From Sandaracinus sp. (GTDB lineage Bacteria; Myxococcota_A; Polyangia; Polyangiales; Houyiibacteriaceae), in assembly GCA_020633125.1 (NCBI GenBank), contig JACKEH010000019.1, positions 1-64,000 of the forward strand: a stretch of 64,000 nucleotides of DNA, read 5' to 3'. Positions 11,745-19,711 of this stretch are shown here, in pieces. Below the pieces are notes generated by a model. That model did not search any database. It was not told the origin of the DNA and saw only the letters and a program-made list of their open reading frames with translations. The translations under genes and the position numbers were made by a program. Each line of letters opens with the position of its first letter. Position 1 is the stretch's first letter.

Positions 11745-11894
11745 GGCGCGCGGACCATACTCCGGGCCACGCCTTCGCGCCCACGGCCTCGTGCTCGATT
11801 GGCGCGCACCGGCAACTCGGTTTCCGGAGTCCCCATCGAAGCGACGCGATTCCCTTGGCATCTGCATTGGCACGTCACTCGCTCTTCCCGGCGC

Positions 11895-13208
11895 GTGCGC
11901 TCGACGAAACACCCAAACGCGGATCAAGAAAGACCCGAACGAAAGAGCGAGCCCACACGCCGAGGGCTGGGGAGGGGCGGTCTCCTTCTCGCGCTCTTTC
12001 TCGTCGCCTGTTCACCCTCCCTCGCCCCGCTCGAGCCCTGCCTTCGGGGGGAGGATCGCCTGAGTTGGAAACCCCTTGGCGCCGGACCCGTCGACGTGGT
12101 CTACGTGCTTCACGGCTTGGACGACGTTGCTCGCGCCGAGCTCGCGCGCACCGCGCCCGCCTTCCTCGAGGCTCTCGGGAGCGGTGACCTCGACGGAGAC
12201 GGAGCGCCCGACTTCGATCGCCCGTTCGCGCTCCGCGTCGCGATCAGCACCGCGGACCTCGGGGACGATTGCGAGGACCGCCCCCACGCGCTCGTCGAGC
12301 GCGACGGATCGCGCGCCGTGATCGTCAGCGACCCCACGGCGATCGACCCCGCAGCGATCGACGAGGTCGTTGCTCGTTTGAACGATGCACGCTCGGAGTG
12401 CTCGCTCGGCCAACCCCTCGAAGCCCTGCGTCGGGCTCTCGAGCTTCCCTTCGACGGAGTGGTCGAGCCGAACAGTCGACTCGTGGTGGTCTTTGCATCA
12501 CCCCACGACGATTGTTCGATCCCCCACAATCCGAGCGCGGACCCTTCCCACGTCGTTGGATGCACTGCGGTCGAGCGCGCGGACGTCGCGGAGTACGCCC
12601 GACGCTTCACTGCCGAGAACGAGCTCCATGTCCTCACCCTCACCGGCCTCCCCACCGACCTCGACGGTCTCTCGCGTCCGCTCGAGGGTGAGAGCGTGCT
12701 CGCCCGCACCGATCTGAGCGAACGCCTCGACGGAGACGTGCTCGTGCCCTCCTGCACGCGCGGCGAGCTCCAAGCCACGCCCCCGCGTCGTTGGCTCGCG
12801 TGGAGCGACGCCCTCGTGGAGCACGGTGTCTTCGGGCAACACGCCTCCCTCTGTGCGACCGACCTCGCGCCCGCCTTCGAAGCCTTCGCGGCTCGCATCG
12901 CCCGCCACGACACGGCGGACTGCATCCACTCCGCCCCCGGTCCTCTCGGGCCCGATGGCCTGCTTCCTTGCGAGGCGATCGACGACAGCGAGGATTGCGC
13001 CGAGCGAGAGGACCGAGTCGTGACCGAGCTCGGGTGCGCCATCCCGCAGGTCGGCCCCGGCGAGTCCGGCGGCTGGTATTTCGAGTCCCCCGACGACGCC
13101 CTCGAGGGTTCCGACCTCGCGTGGATCTGCCCCCACGGGTGGTCACGGCTGGTGGGTGCGCGCCACGAGGCGACGAGGTTGGTCTGCGCGAGCGGCTGCA
13201 TGGAGTGA
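11895..13208 (+). CDS. VWA-like lipoprotein lacking the metal-site motif
   Basis: A predicted lipoprotein of about 437 residues with signal GGLLLALFLVAC. The region after it (GPVDVVYVLHGLDDVARAEL) aligns with the start of a von Willebrand A domain. It also resembles the VWA lipoprotein at 60625-61704 (PVDIVWIVDDSGSMSEEASL), including a shared C-terminal Cys-rich module (GGWYFES; GGWYYEG). Here the metal-binding DxSxS is replaced by HGLDD, so metal-dependent binding is probably lost. It may therefore be a scaffold or adhesin-like protein. The start is uncertain: GTG 11895 is proposed; the frame is also open to an ATG at 11736, which would overlap the divergent CDF gene. Confidence 0.6.
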   Translation: MRSTKHPNADQERPERKSEPTRRGLGRGGLLLALFLVACSPSLAPLEPCLRGEDRLSWKPLGAGPVDVVYVLHGLDDVARAELARTAPAFLEALGSGDLDGDGAPDFDRPFALRVAISTADLGDDCEDRPHALVERDGSRAVIVSDPTAIDPAAIDEVVARLNDARSECSLGQPLEALRRALELPFDGVVEPNSRLVVVFASPHDDCSIPHNPSADPSHVVGCTAVERADVAEYARRFTAENELHVLTLTGLPTDLDGLSRPLEGESVLARTDLSERLDGDVLVPSCTRGELQATPPRRWLAWSDALVEHGVFGQHASLCATDLAPAFEAFAARIARHDTADCIHSAPGPLGPDGLLPCEAIDDSEDCAEREDRVVTELGCAIPQVGPGESGGWYFESPDDALEGSDLAWICPHGWSRLVGARHEATRLVCASGCME

Positions 13209-13252
13209 TTGCGGCAACGCACAATGATCTGGGCCTTTGGCGCGCGATGGTC

Positions 13253-13294
13253 GCAGCATCATTTAGAAATCATTGTATAAAATTCGAATGCTGC
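13253..13294 (+). promoter_or_regulatory. AT-rich inverted-repeat site upstream of the KAS III-like operon
   Basis: GCAGCAT (13253-13259) and ATGCTGC (13288-13294) are perfect 7-base arms flanking a 28-base AT-rich stretch that includes TATAAAAT (13276-13283), a plausible -10 element. This AT-rich block stands out from the surrounding DNA. No good -35 was found, which fits an activator- or repressor-controlled promoter for the genes starting at 13404. Confidence 0.45.
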
Positions 13295-13403
13295 GCCCGC
13301 GGCATTCCATGTTGCGTTGCAGCAAAATGGGCGCTACAAGCTTGCGTCACGACACCGGAGGGGTCCGGTGCGTTCGCGCGCACGGCGCGCAGGGGTAGCT
13401 GTC

Positions 13404-14426
13404 ATGCGTCATGCCGCCATCGTCGCGACCGGTGTTCACGTTCCGTCGGTCGAGGTTCCGAACGAAGTCTTCCGTCGTCGCTTCGAGACGATCGCCCCCG
13501 ACTTCGTCGACCGCATCGAACCGGCCAGCGGCATCCTGACGCGTTGGTACGCGCCCGACGGTTGGGCCACGAGCGACCTCGCGACGGCGGCCGCCCGCGA
13601 GTGTCTCGCCCGCGCGAAGGTCGACCCGATGGACGTCGACCTCGTGATCGTCGGCACCGACTCCCCCGACTACCTCACGCCGGCCACCAGCGTCGTCGTG
13701 CAGCACAAGCTCGGCGCCAAGAACGCCGGCACCTTCGACGTCGGCTGCGCCTGCGCGTCTTTCCCCACCGCGCTCGGCATCGCTTCGGGCCTCGTCGCCA
13801 CGCAGCCGTGGATGAAGAACGTGCTCGTCATCGGCGCGTACATGATGCGCAAGCTCGCCGACCCGAACGACCCGATGATCTTCCTCTACGGCGACGGAGC
13901 GGGCGCCGCGCTGATCCAACCGAGCGACGTGCCGAGCATCGGCGCCGCGAGCTACCTCGCCGACGGAGCGCTCACCAAGGATTGGTTCATCGAAGCCGGC
14001 GGCACCGCCGAGCCCATCACGCACGCGGCCATCGAAGCCGGCCGCCACGTCGTGAAGATGCACCAGAAGTACCCGCCTTCCGTGAACGAAGAAGGCTGGC
14101 CGAAAATGATCGGCGAGCTCGCGCAGCGCGACGGATTCGCGGTGAGCGACGTCGACTGCTTCATCTTCACCCAGGTGCGCAAGCGGACCATCGAGAAGGT
14201 CATGGCGCGCCTCGAGCAACCGATGGAGAAGGCGCACCTCGTGATGGACAAGTGGGGCTACACCGGCTCTGCTTGCATCCCGATGGCGCTCCACGACGCG
14301 ATCGAGGCGGGTGCGGTGAAGTCGGGCTCGCGGGTCGTGCTCGTCGGCTCCGGCGTCGGCTTCGACCAAGCGGCGATCTCCTTCGTGCTCACGGACGCGC
14401 TCCTCACCTCGAACGGAGCCGTCTGA
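13404..14426 (+). CDS. KAS III-like thiolase-fold enzyme lacking the catalytic His and Asn
   Basis: A 340-residue protein of the FabH/KAS III family. The acyl-accepting cysteine is Cys117 (FDVGCACASF). FabH's His in HQAN is Thr256 here (IFTQVRKRTI), and its Asn in HGNTS is Tyr286 (KWGYTGSAC). Without His and Asn, decarboxylating condensation is unlikely. KAS III-like proteins with such changes are known to act as acyltransferases or to join acyl groups differently, so an acyl-transfer role is inferred. The start at 13404 (MRHAAIV) matches the family N-terminus. Its stop overlaps the start of the symporter gene by one base (TGATG), indicating translational coupling. A distinctive inverted-repeat promoter region lies upstream. 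Confidence 0.75.
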   Translation: MRHAAIVATGVHVPSVEVPNEVFRRRFETIAPDFVDRIEPASGILTRWYAPDGWATSDLATAAARECLARAKVDPMDVDLVIVGTDSPDYLTPATSVVVQHKLGAKNAGTFDVGCACASFPTALGIASGLVATQPWMKNVLVIGAYMMRKLADPNDPMIFLYGDGAGAALIQPSDVPSIGAASYLADGALTKDWFIEAGGTAEPITHAAIEAGRHVVKMHQKYPPSVNEEGWPKMIGELAQRDGFAVSDVDCFIFTQVRKRTIEKVMARLEQPMEKAHLVMDKWGYTGSACIPMALHDAIEAGAVKSGSRVVLVGSGVGFDQAAISFVLTDALLTSNGAV

Positions 14427-15913
14427 TGGATCGTCTGCACGTCGCCTGGATGGCCTTCGGCGTCTACCTCGCCGTCACCACGTGGCTCGCGTGGCGCGGC
14501 ATGAAGAAGACCACGTCGCTCAGCGGCTTCGCGCTCGGCAACGGCGACATGGGTCCGCTTCTCGTCGGCATCACGCTCGCCGCGTCGATCGCGAGCACCG
14601 CGACCTTCGTCATCAACCCGGGCTTCGTCTGGAAAGACGGCCTCTCGGCGTTCGTACACTTCGGAATCGCCGGCTTCGGCGGCGTGACCGTCGGCCTCGT
14701 CGTTCTCTCGAAGGGCTTTCGCGCGCTCGGCGCCAAGACCAAGGCGCTCACGCTCCCGCATTGGATCGGCGCGCGTTTCGAGAGCCCCGGCCTGCGCACG
14801 TATTTCGCGCTCTTGAACCTCGTCCTCGCGATCGCGTTCGTCGTCCTCATCATCAAGGGCTCGGCGATCGTGATGCAGCTGACGCTCGGGCTCTCCTACT
14901 TCTGGAGCGTCGTCCTCATCGTCGGCTTCGTCTTCAGCTACATCCTCATGGGCGGCACCTACGCCCACGCGTACACGAACGCCCTGCAGGGCGCGATGAT
15001 GGTGATCGTCGCCGTCGCCCTCGTGTACAGCGGCCTGCACCTCTTCGGCGGCGAGACGTCGTTCCTCGAGCGCCTCGCGGAGCGCGGCCCGAACCTCGTC
15101 GAGGTCCCGAACCCCGAGAGCTCGCTCTTCAACAACGTCTTCGACGTCTTCATCGCCGGCTTCGTCGTCTCCTTCGGCCTCGTCTGCCAGCCGCACATCC
15201 TCACCAAGGCGCTCTACCTCCGCAGCGACCGCGACCTGCGCCGCTACCTCGTCATCGCGACCCTCATCGGCGCGACCTTCGCGGGCATCCTGATCGTCGG
15301 TCTCTACGCGCGCGTCGGTTTCCCCGAGCTCGACACCGTCCCGCAAGACGCGGTCGTCGCGAGCTACCTCGGCAAGGCGTTCTCGCCCATCGTCGGCGTG
15401 CTCGTCAGCGTCGCGCTCCTCGCCGCCGGCATGAGCACGATGGACGGCATCCTCGTCTCCGCCTCGACGATCGCGGGCAGCGACCTCTTCCTCGGCGCCC
15501 TCGGCCAGAAGCTCTTCCCGAACCTCGACCAAGAGGCGCGCGAGACGATGGCGCTCAAGGCGAGCCGCTGGATCCTCGTCGCGATGGGCGTCGGCGCGTT
15601 CTTGCTCGCGCTCGATCCACCGCAGCTCGTGGGCCTCTTCGCCCAGTTCGGCATCTACGGGCTCGTCGCGGCCTCGGTCGGTCCGGTCGTCTACGGCATC
15701 TTCGCGCAGCGCGCGACGGCGTCGGGCGCCATCGCGGCCGCCGTCGCGGGACCGCTCGTGCACTTCGGCCACCAGATCGCGGTCGGCTTCACGCTCAACC
15801 CCGCGCGCACGGCCACCGAAGGCGTTCTGGTCGCGGTGGTGCTGCAGGGCGTCTTCCTCTTGGTCTCCAGCCGCGACCGCGCAGCAAACGCGACCGGGTC
15901 ACTCATCGCCTGA
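14426..15913 (+). CDS. Sodium:solute symporter (SSS) family transporter
   Basis: A 495-residue membrane protein with about 13 hydrophobic helices and SSS-family features: an unwound-helix region in TM1-TM2 (GITLAASIASTATFVINPGF), LPHWIGARFESPGLRTY, and the sodium-site segment GMSTMDGILVSASTIAGSDL. Members co-transport Na+ with small organic solutes such as carboxylates, amino acids or vitamins. It starts inside the stop of the KAS III-like gene (TGATG), so the two are translated together. The substrate may therefore be an acyl or carboxylic compound related to that enzyme; this is inference. The start (MDRLHVAW) leads directly into TM1. Confidence 0.85.
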   Translation: MDRLHVAWMAFGVYLAVTTWLAWRGMKKTTSLSGFALGNGDMGPLLVGITLAASIASTATFVINPGFVWKDGLSAFVHFGIAGFGGVTVGLVVLSKGFRALGAKTKALTLPHWIGARFESPGLRTYFALLNLVLAIAFVVLIIKGSAIVMQLTLGLSYFWSVVLIVGFVFSYILMGGTYAHAYTNALQGAMMVIVAVALVYSGLHLFGGETSFLERLAERGPNLVEVPNPESSLFNNVFDVFIAGFVVSFGLVCQPHILTKALYLRSDRDLRRYLVIATLIGATFAGILIVGLYARVGFPELDTVPQDAVVASYLGKAFSPIVGVLVSVALLAAGMSTMDGILVSASTIAGSDLFLGALGQKLFPNLDQEARETMALKASRWILVAMGVGAFLLALDPPQLVGLFAQFGIYGLVAASVGPVVYGIFAQRATASGAIAAAVAGPLVHFGHQIAVGFTLNPARTATEGVLVAVVLQGVFLLVSSRDRAANATGSLIA

Positions 15914-15990
15914 CCTTCGCCGCCTCGCGAGGCGATGGTTTGGTGAACGGGAGACACGAGCAGCCCCCGGGTGCTGATACGCTGCGCCCC

Positions 15991-17355
15991 ATGGCGCTTC
16001 GCCCTTCGCTCTCGTTCGTCTTGATCGCGTCGATGGCCCTCGGTTGCGACGACGACGTCGCCCCGCGTGCCCTCGACCTCGCCCTCGGCGCCGACCGCGC
16101 CTGTTTTCTCGGCGCGGTCACCGAAGACACGGGCGCCTCCACCGACGCGGGCAGCATCGACGCGGGGGTCGACGCCAGAGCCGACGAAGACGCGGGCGTG
16201 CCCGAGGACGCCGGCACGCCCGAGGACGCCGGCACGCCCGAGGACGCAGGCACGCCCGAGGACGCCGGCACGCCGGAGGACGCTGGCACCCTCGAAGACG
16301 CCGGGGTTCCGGAGATCGACGCCGGCCTACCCGAACCCGACGCGGGAACGGGCGCAGACGCAGGGCCGAGCGAGACGCCCACCCTCGGTGCCGCGGGCAT
16401 CCCCTTCTGTTGGGGCGGCGGAAGCTCCGACGTCGCGCCGCTCCCGAACGCGCGGCCCTTCGTGGCCATGGCGCTCGGTGCCGCGAGCTGTGGGCTCGAG
16501 TCGACCGGCGCGTTGGCCTGTTGGGGCGCGAACGGCCGTGGCCAGCTCGGCGATGGCACCACGACCTCCCGCCCGGAGCCGCAAACCCTCGCCGGCGTCA
16601 CGGCCTATGCCTTCGACGTCTCCCGCTTCGCGCCCGCCACCGCCGGCTTCACCTGCGCGCTGAGCACCACGGGCGCGCTTTGCTGGGGCGCGAACGAACG
16701 AGGTCAGCTCGGCGACGGGAGCAACCTCGACCGCAGCACGCCGTCCCCCGTGGCCGGCCCCGCCGGATTCCTCTCGATCGCACTGGGACGAGCCCACGCT
16801 TGCGCGGTCGATCTGGAGGGACACGCCCAATGTTGGGGTGCCAACGACCGGGGCCAGCTCGGGGACGGAACGCTCGTCGACCGCCTCACCCCCACGGTCG
16901 TTCCGGGTCTCGAGGGGGTGGCCGAGGTCGCAACGGGTGCCGACCACACCTGCGCACGCCTCACGACGGGCGCAGTCCATTGCTGGGGAGCCAGCGACCA
17001 AGGCCAGGCCGGCACGCTCGTCGAGCCCGTACTCGGACCGCGCGCGATCGAGCTCGAAGGAGCGACCCAGCTCGCCGCCGGCGCGCTTCACACCTGCGCG
17101 ATCGACGGCGAGGCTCGGGTTCGCTGCTGGGGCGCCAACGCGAGCCTTCAGGCGGGCAATGGGGTCGCGGTCCCACAGACCGCACCAGTCACGGTCGCGG
17201 TCAGCGCGCTTCGGATCGCGGCCGGCGTCGCGAACACCTGCGCGCTCAACCTCGGCGGCTCGGTGCTCTGCTGGGGTGCCTCGTCGACCGGCCTCGTGGG
17301 CAGCACCACCGACGGGGACACGGCCTTTCCGACCCGAATCCCGGGCACGCCGTGA
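15991..17355 (+). CDS. RCC1-repeat lipoprotein with a repetitive PEDAGT linker
   Basis: A 454-residue predicted lipoprotein with lipobox MALGC (Cys19). Residues about 45-130 are a low-complexity Asp/Ala/Gly/Glu linker including a run of PEDAGT-type units. From about 135 to 454 there are seven RCC1/BNR-type blades, each with CWGxN/A and GQLGDG or close variants (CWGANGRGQLGDG, CWGANERGQLGDG). The fold is a seven-bladed propeller. Such proteins in Myxococcota are predicted to be surface-exposed; a ligand is unknown. The ATG at 15991 gives the signal peptide, whereas the frame continues open upstream into the symporter gene. A related RCC1 domain occurs at 58731-60560. Confidence 0.85.
   Translation: MALRPSLSFVLIASMALGCDDDVAPRALDLALGADRACFLGAVTEDTGASTDAGSIDAGVDARADEDAGVPEDAGTPEDAGTPEDAGTPEDAGTPEDAGTLEDAGVPEIDAGLPEPDAGTGADAGPSETPTLGAAGIPFCWGGGSSDVAPLPNARPFVAMALGAASCGLESTGALACWGANGRGQLGDGTTTSRPEPQTLAGVTAYAFDVSRFAPATAGFTCALSTTGALCWGANERGQLGDGSNLDRSTPSPVAGPAGFLSIALGRAHACAVDLEGHAQCWGANDRGQLGDGTLVDRLTPTVVPGLEGVAEVATGADHTCARLTTGAVHCWGASDQGQAGTLVEPVLGPRAIELEGATQLAAGALHTCAIDGEARVRCWGANASLQAGNGVAVPQTAPVTVAVSALRIAAGVANTCALNLGGSVLCWGASSTGLVGSTTDGDTAFPTRIPGTP
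16201..16308 (+). repeat. 18-base tandem repeat encoding the PEDAGT linker
   Basis: Six tandem 18-base units begin at 16201, the first four nearly identical (cccgaggacgccggcacg) and the last two diverged. They encode six-residue PEDAGT-type units in the lipoprotein linker. Low variation between units suggests recent expansion, with possible length differences among strains. Confidence 0.85.
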
Positions 17356-17561
17356 CAAAAAGGGTGGGGAGCGTTGGCCCCGCTGGAGACGGCAATCCCG
17401 CGCCAGATGTGCGCAGTGTCCTACCTTTGCACCGTCCGTCGGCTGGGAAAAGTCAGTGATCTCAAGCCCGCCGGGAAAAAGTGACGGTGGCACCACGATT
17501 GCTCTGTTGGATGAGTGCGTGTCGATGCGAATCCCCCATCGAAATCGTGACGGAGGTCCGG

Positions 17562-17591
17562 TTGACACGCGTGCGGACGATCACGTAGACC
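17562..17591 (+). promoter_or_regulatory. Candidate promoter of the Tad pilin operon
   Basis: A perfect TTGACA -35 (17562-17567) is followed 18 bases later by TAGACC (17586-17591), a weak -10. Transcription would start near 17598, about 38 bases before the proposed GTG of the first pilin-like gene. Confidence 0.4.
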
Positions 17592-17635
17592 TCGTAAGGC
17601 ACGCCGTAGTGAGCGGCCTTCGCGGGGATACGCGA

Positions 17636-17833
17636 GTGCAAGGACGGGAGAGAGCGAGAGGGAAGCAGGCGCACGAGCTCGGCAACGACGAGCGCGGCGC
17701 GGTGTACGTCGAGTACCTGGTCGTGGCGAGCATGGTCACGATCACGGGAGCGGCGGCTGTCGTGACGCTGGGTGTCCCCCTCTACAATCTCTTCCGTTAC
17801 GTCGAAATGATGATCCTGCTCCCGGTCCCTTGA
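17636..17833 (+). CDS. Small Flp/Tad-type pilin-like protein 1
   Basis: A short protein of about 65 residues with a prepilin signature. A positively charged leader ends DERG, followed by AVYVEY, which fits Flp pilins (cleavage after Gly, Glu at +5, Tyr at +6). A long hydrophobic helix follows (LVVASMVTITGAAAVVTLG). The start is uncertain: GTG 17636 fits the predicted transcription start; GTG 17609 and ATG 17525 are alternatives in frame. It lies 48 bases upstream of a second Flp-type pilin and probably opens the operon. It could be a minor pilin rather than the main subunit. Confidence 0.65.
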   Translation: MQGRERARGKQAHELGNDERGAVYVEYLVVASMVTITGAAAVVTLGVPLYNLFRYVEMMILLPVP

Positions 17834-17881
17834 GGACCAGTTCCTTGAGGGCAGGCAGGCAACAGGAGAGAGGGCCGAACC

Positions 17882-18073
17882 ATGAAGATCGATCTGAAGT
17901 CGAAGCTCGAGAAGTCGCTCGTCAAGGACGAAGAGGGTCTCTCGACCGTCGAGTACATCATCATCCTCATTCTCATCGCGGTCATCGCGATCGTGGCGTG
18001 GCAGGCGTTCGGCTCCGCCGTGAAGTCGAAGGTCGAAGGCTCGACCGACAACATCACGAACCTCGGCAGCTGA
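17882..18073 (+). CDS. flp: Flp/Fap-type major pilin
   Basis: A 63-residue Flp pilin. The leader ends in DEEG, the mature protein begins LSTVEY (Gly before the cut, Glu at +5, Tyr at +6), and a hydrophobic helix follows (IIILILIAVIAIVAWQAF). The C-terminus is short and polar. This is the expected size for the major subunit of a Tad pilus. A good AGGAGAGAGGG sits upstream of the ATG. Cleavage is probably by the prepilin peptidase encoded next. Confidence 0.85.
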   Translation: MKIDLKSKLEKSLVKDEEGLSTVEYIIILILIAVIAIVAWQAFGSAVKSKVEGSTDNITNLGS

Positions 18074-18108
18074 GCCTTCGTTCCACCACCTGAGGTGCGG
18101 GAGGGAGC

Positions 18109-18672
18109 TTGCTGTCGCTCTCCATCCCCAAAGCTCTGTTCTTTGGGGAATTGGCAGCGTTGGGAATTGCCCTCGTGTCCGCGGTCACTGACTGGCGGCG
18201 CGGGGAGATTCCCAATTGGCTGACACTTCCGCCCTTGGTGGTTGGACCGCTGTTCTGGCTCTTGGTGGGGGGATTCAACGAGGCCGGGCTGATGCTGATG
18301 CTCAAGAGCATCATCAGCATCGCCATCTGTGGCCTCGTCCCCTACCTGCTCTGGCGGCGGAACGCGCTCGGTGGAGGAGACGTGAAGATCGTCGCGGCGA
18401 TGGGCGGGCTCGTACACATGTCGTACGGGCTCGAGATCGTCCTCGCCGGTTTGATCGCTTCCTCGATCTACGCGCTCCTACGGCTTGCTTGGGAGGGGTT
18501 GTTGCTCCGCACGCTCGCCAACTCGTTCTTTCTCGCGCTCAATCCCATCCTTCCGAAGGACTGGCGGCGTGAGATCTCCCGGGAACAGATGTCGTACGTG
18601 CGCATGGGTGGCGGATTCGCCGTCGGCGCGTTGGTCGTGACGCTGTCCCACCACCCGGAGCTCTGGAGCTGA
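18109..18672 (+). CDS. Tad prepilin peptidase (CpaA/TadV type, A24 family)
   Basis: A 187-residue multi-spanning aspartic peptidase. The first catalytic Asp is Asp28 (TDWRRGEIPN), the second is Asp91 (GGGDVK); both are the A24 hallmarks. Hydrophobic helices lie around 9-27, 37-55, 62-82, 95-125 and 165-182. It lacks the N-terminal methyltransferase domain of PilD, as expected for TadV/CpaA. The start is a TTG at 18109 close behind GAGGG; no ATG is available near the first helix. It would process the two small pilins upstream and the TadE-like proteins downstream. Confidence 0.8.
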   Translation: MLSLSIPKALFFGELAALGIALVSAVTDWRRGEIPNWLTLPPLVVGPLFWLLVGGFNEAGLMLMLKSIISIAICGLVPYLLWRRNALGGGDVKIVAAMGGLVHMSYGLEIVLAGLIASSIYALLRLAWEGLLLRTLANSFFLALNPILPKDWRREISREQMSYVRMGGGFAVGALVVTLSHHPELWS

Positions 18673-18679
18673 GACCGAG

Positions 18680-19711
18680 ATGCGGCGGAGAAGCCTCGCC
18701 AGCGACACACGCGCAGCGGTGTACGTCGAGTTTCTCGTCGTCTTCATGCCGGTGTTCACGCTCTGGCTGGGCATGACCCAGATCGGCTTGATCTTCGCAG
18801 CCGACGTCGCCGTCCAGCACGCAGCCGACGCGGCAGCCCGCTCCGCCATCGTGGTTCTTCCGGACGACCCCGCCCGCTACGGCGGCCCCGACGAGTCTCC
18901 CAAGAACCAAATCAACTGGTCCGACGAAGGCGAAGAAGGACGCTCCGATCCCAGCGGCATCGCCGGAATCCTGGGGGCCAGCTTCGCGAACATTCTCCCG
19001 TCGAAGGGGGACGCGCGGCTCAACGTGATTCGCACCGCGGCCTACAAGCCGCTCATCGCGATGAGCCCCACTCCTTCGCAGGTCATCGACGCCCGTGGCT
19101 CGGACAGCGTTCGCGACGCCATCGGCGCCGCACATTGGCGCTTCGCGATGGGCCTCGCTTACAACCTGACCGCCGTCGCGGTGACCTTCCCGAGCGCACC
19201 CGGCGCCGAGGGCGCCCAGGTCGATGGCACGCAGAACTTCGCGTACTCGCGGGGCAGCGGCATGCAGCTCACCGCGCGCGTGACCTACCTCTTCAACTGC
19301 TCGGTGCCGTTCGCCGCGCAGCTCATGTGCGACGCCCCGATCAACCTCCGACGCCAGAGCGAGGAGGGCTACCACGAGCTCGGCGGCGCGATGTACCCGC
19401 TCTTCGGGGACGGTGGCGGCGTCGCCGGCATGCTCACGGGGCTGCTCCAGTCCTGCTTCCACATCCTCCGCCGCGAGTCGACGCTGCTCTACCAGGGCGC
19501 CGAGTACGAATACGCGAGCGAGCAGGGCGGCTCGTCGGACCACGACGACCCCGAAGGTGGCGTGCCCGAGACGCCCGATTGTCGTCCCGCCTCCACGTGC
19601 GAGCGCACGTGCCGCACCGGCGTCGCCTGCGGCAACACGTGCATCAGCGCGATGGACATCTGCCATCAGCCGCGGGGAACCGCGTGCAACGCCAGCGAGA
19701 TCTGCCCATGA
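18680..19711 (+). CDS. TadE-like pseudopilin with Cys-rich C-terminus
   Basis: A 343-residue TadE/TadG-type protein. The N-terminus has a prepilin-like site and helix (DTRAAVYVEFLVVFMPVFTL), with AVYVEF matching the pilins nearby. A large exported region follows (residues about 45-343), ending in a Cys-rich tail (CERTCRTGVACGNTC). TadE proteins help pilus assembly at the membrane. This one is much longer than ordinary TadE (about 150-200). It overlaps the next gene by four bases (ATGA). Confidence 0.75.
   Translation: MRRRSLASDTRAAVYVEFLVVFMPVFTLWLGMTQIGLIFAADVAVQHAADAAARSAIVVLPDDPARYGGPDESPKNQINWSDEGEEGRSDPSGIAGILGASFANILPSKGDARLNVIRTAAYKPLIAMSPTPSQVIDARGSDSVRDAIGAAHWRFAMGLAYNLTAVAVTFPSAPGAEGAQVDGTQNFAYSRGSGMQLTARVTYLFNCSVPFAAQLMCDAPINLRRQSEEGYHELGGAMYPLFGDGGGVAGMLTGLLQSCFHILRRESTLLYQGAEYEYASEQGGSSDHDDPEGGVPETPDCRPASTCERTCRTGVACGNTCISAMDICHQPRGTACNASEICP

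Noticed and set aside
13230..13260. A sigma-54-type promoter before the KAS III-like gene
   Set aside because: GG and GC elements occur but the spacing and flanking bases do not match the consensus well enough.
12791..14425. An upstream extension of the symporter frame, about 545 residues long
   Set aside because: It passes through the VWA-like and KAS III-like genes in another frame and is Arg-rich. The symporter family begins at 14426.
14482..15990. An upstream extension of the RCC1 lipoprotein frame
   Set aside because: It is a shadow of the symporter gene. The lipoprotein signal begins at 15991.
16201..16308. CRISPR-like array
   Set aside because: The units are contiguous 18-base coding repeats without spacers and lie inside a lipoprotein linker.
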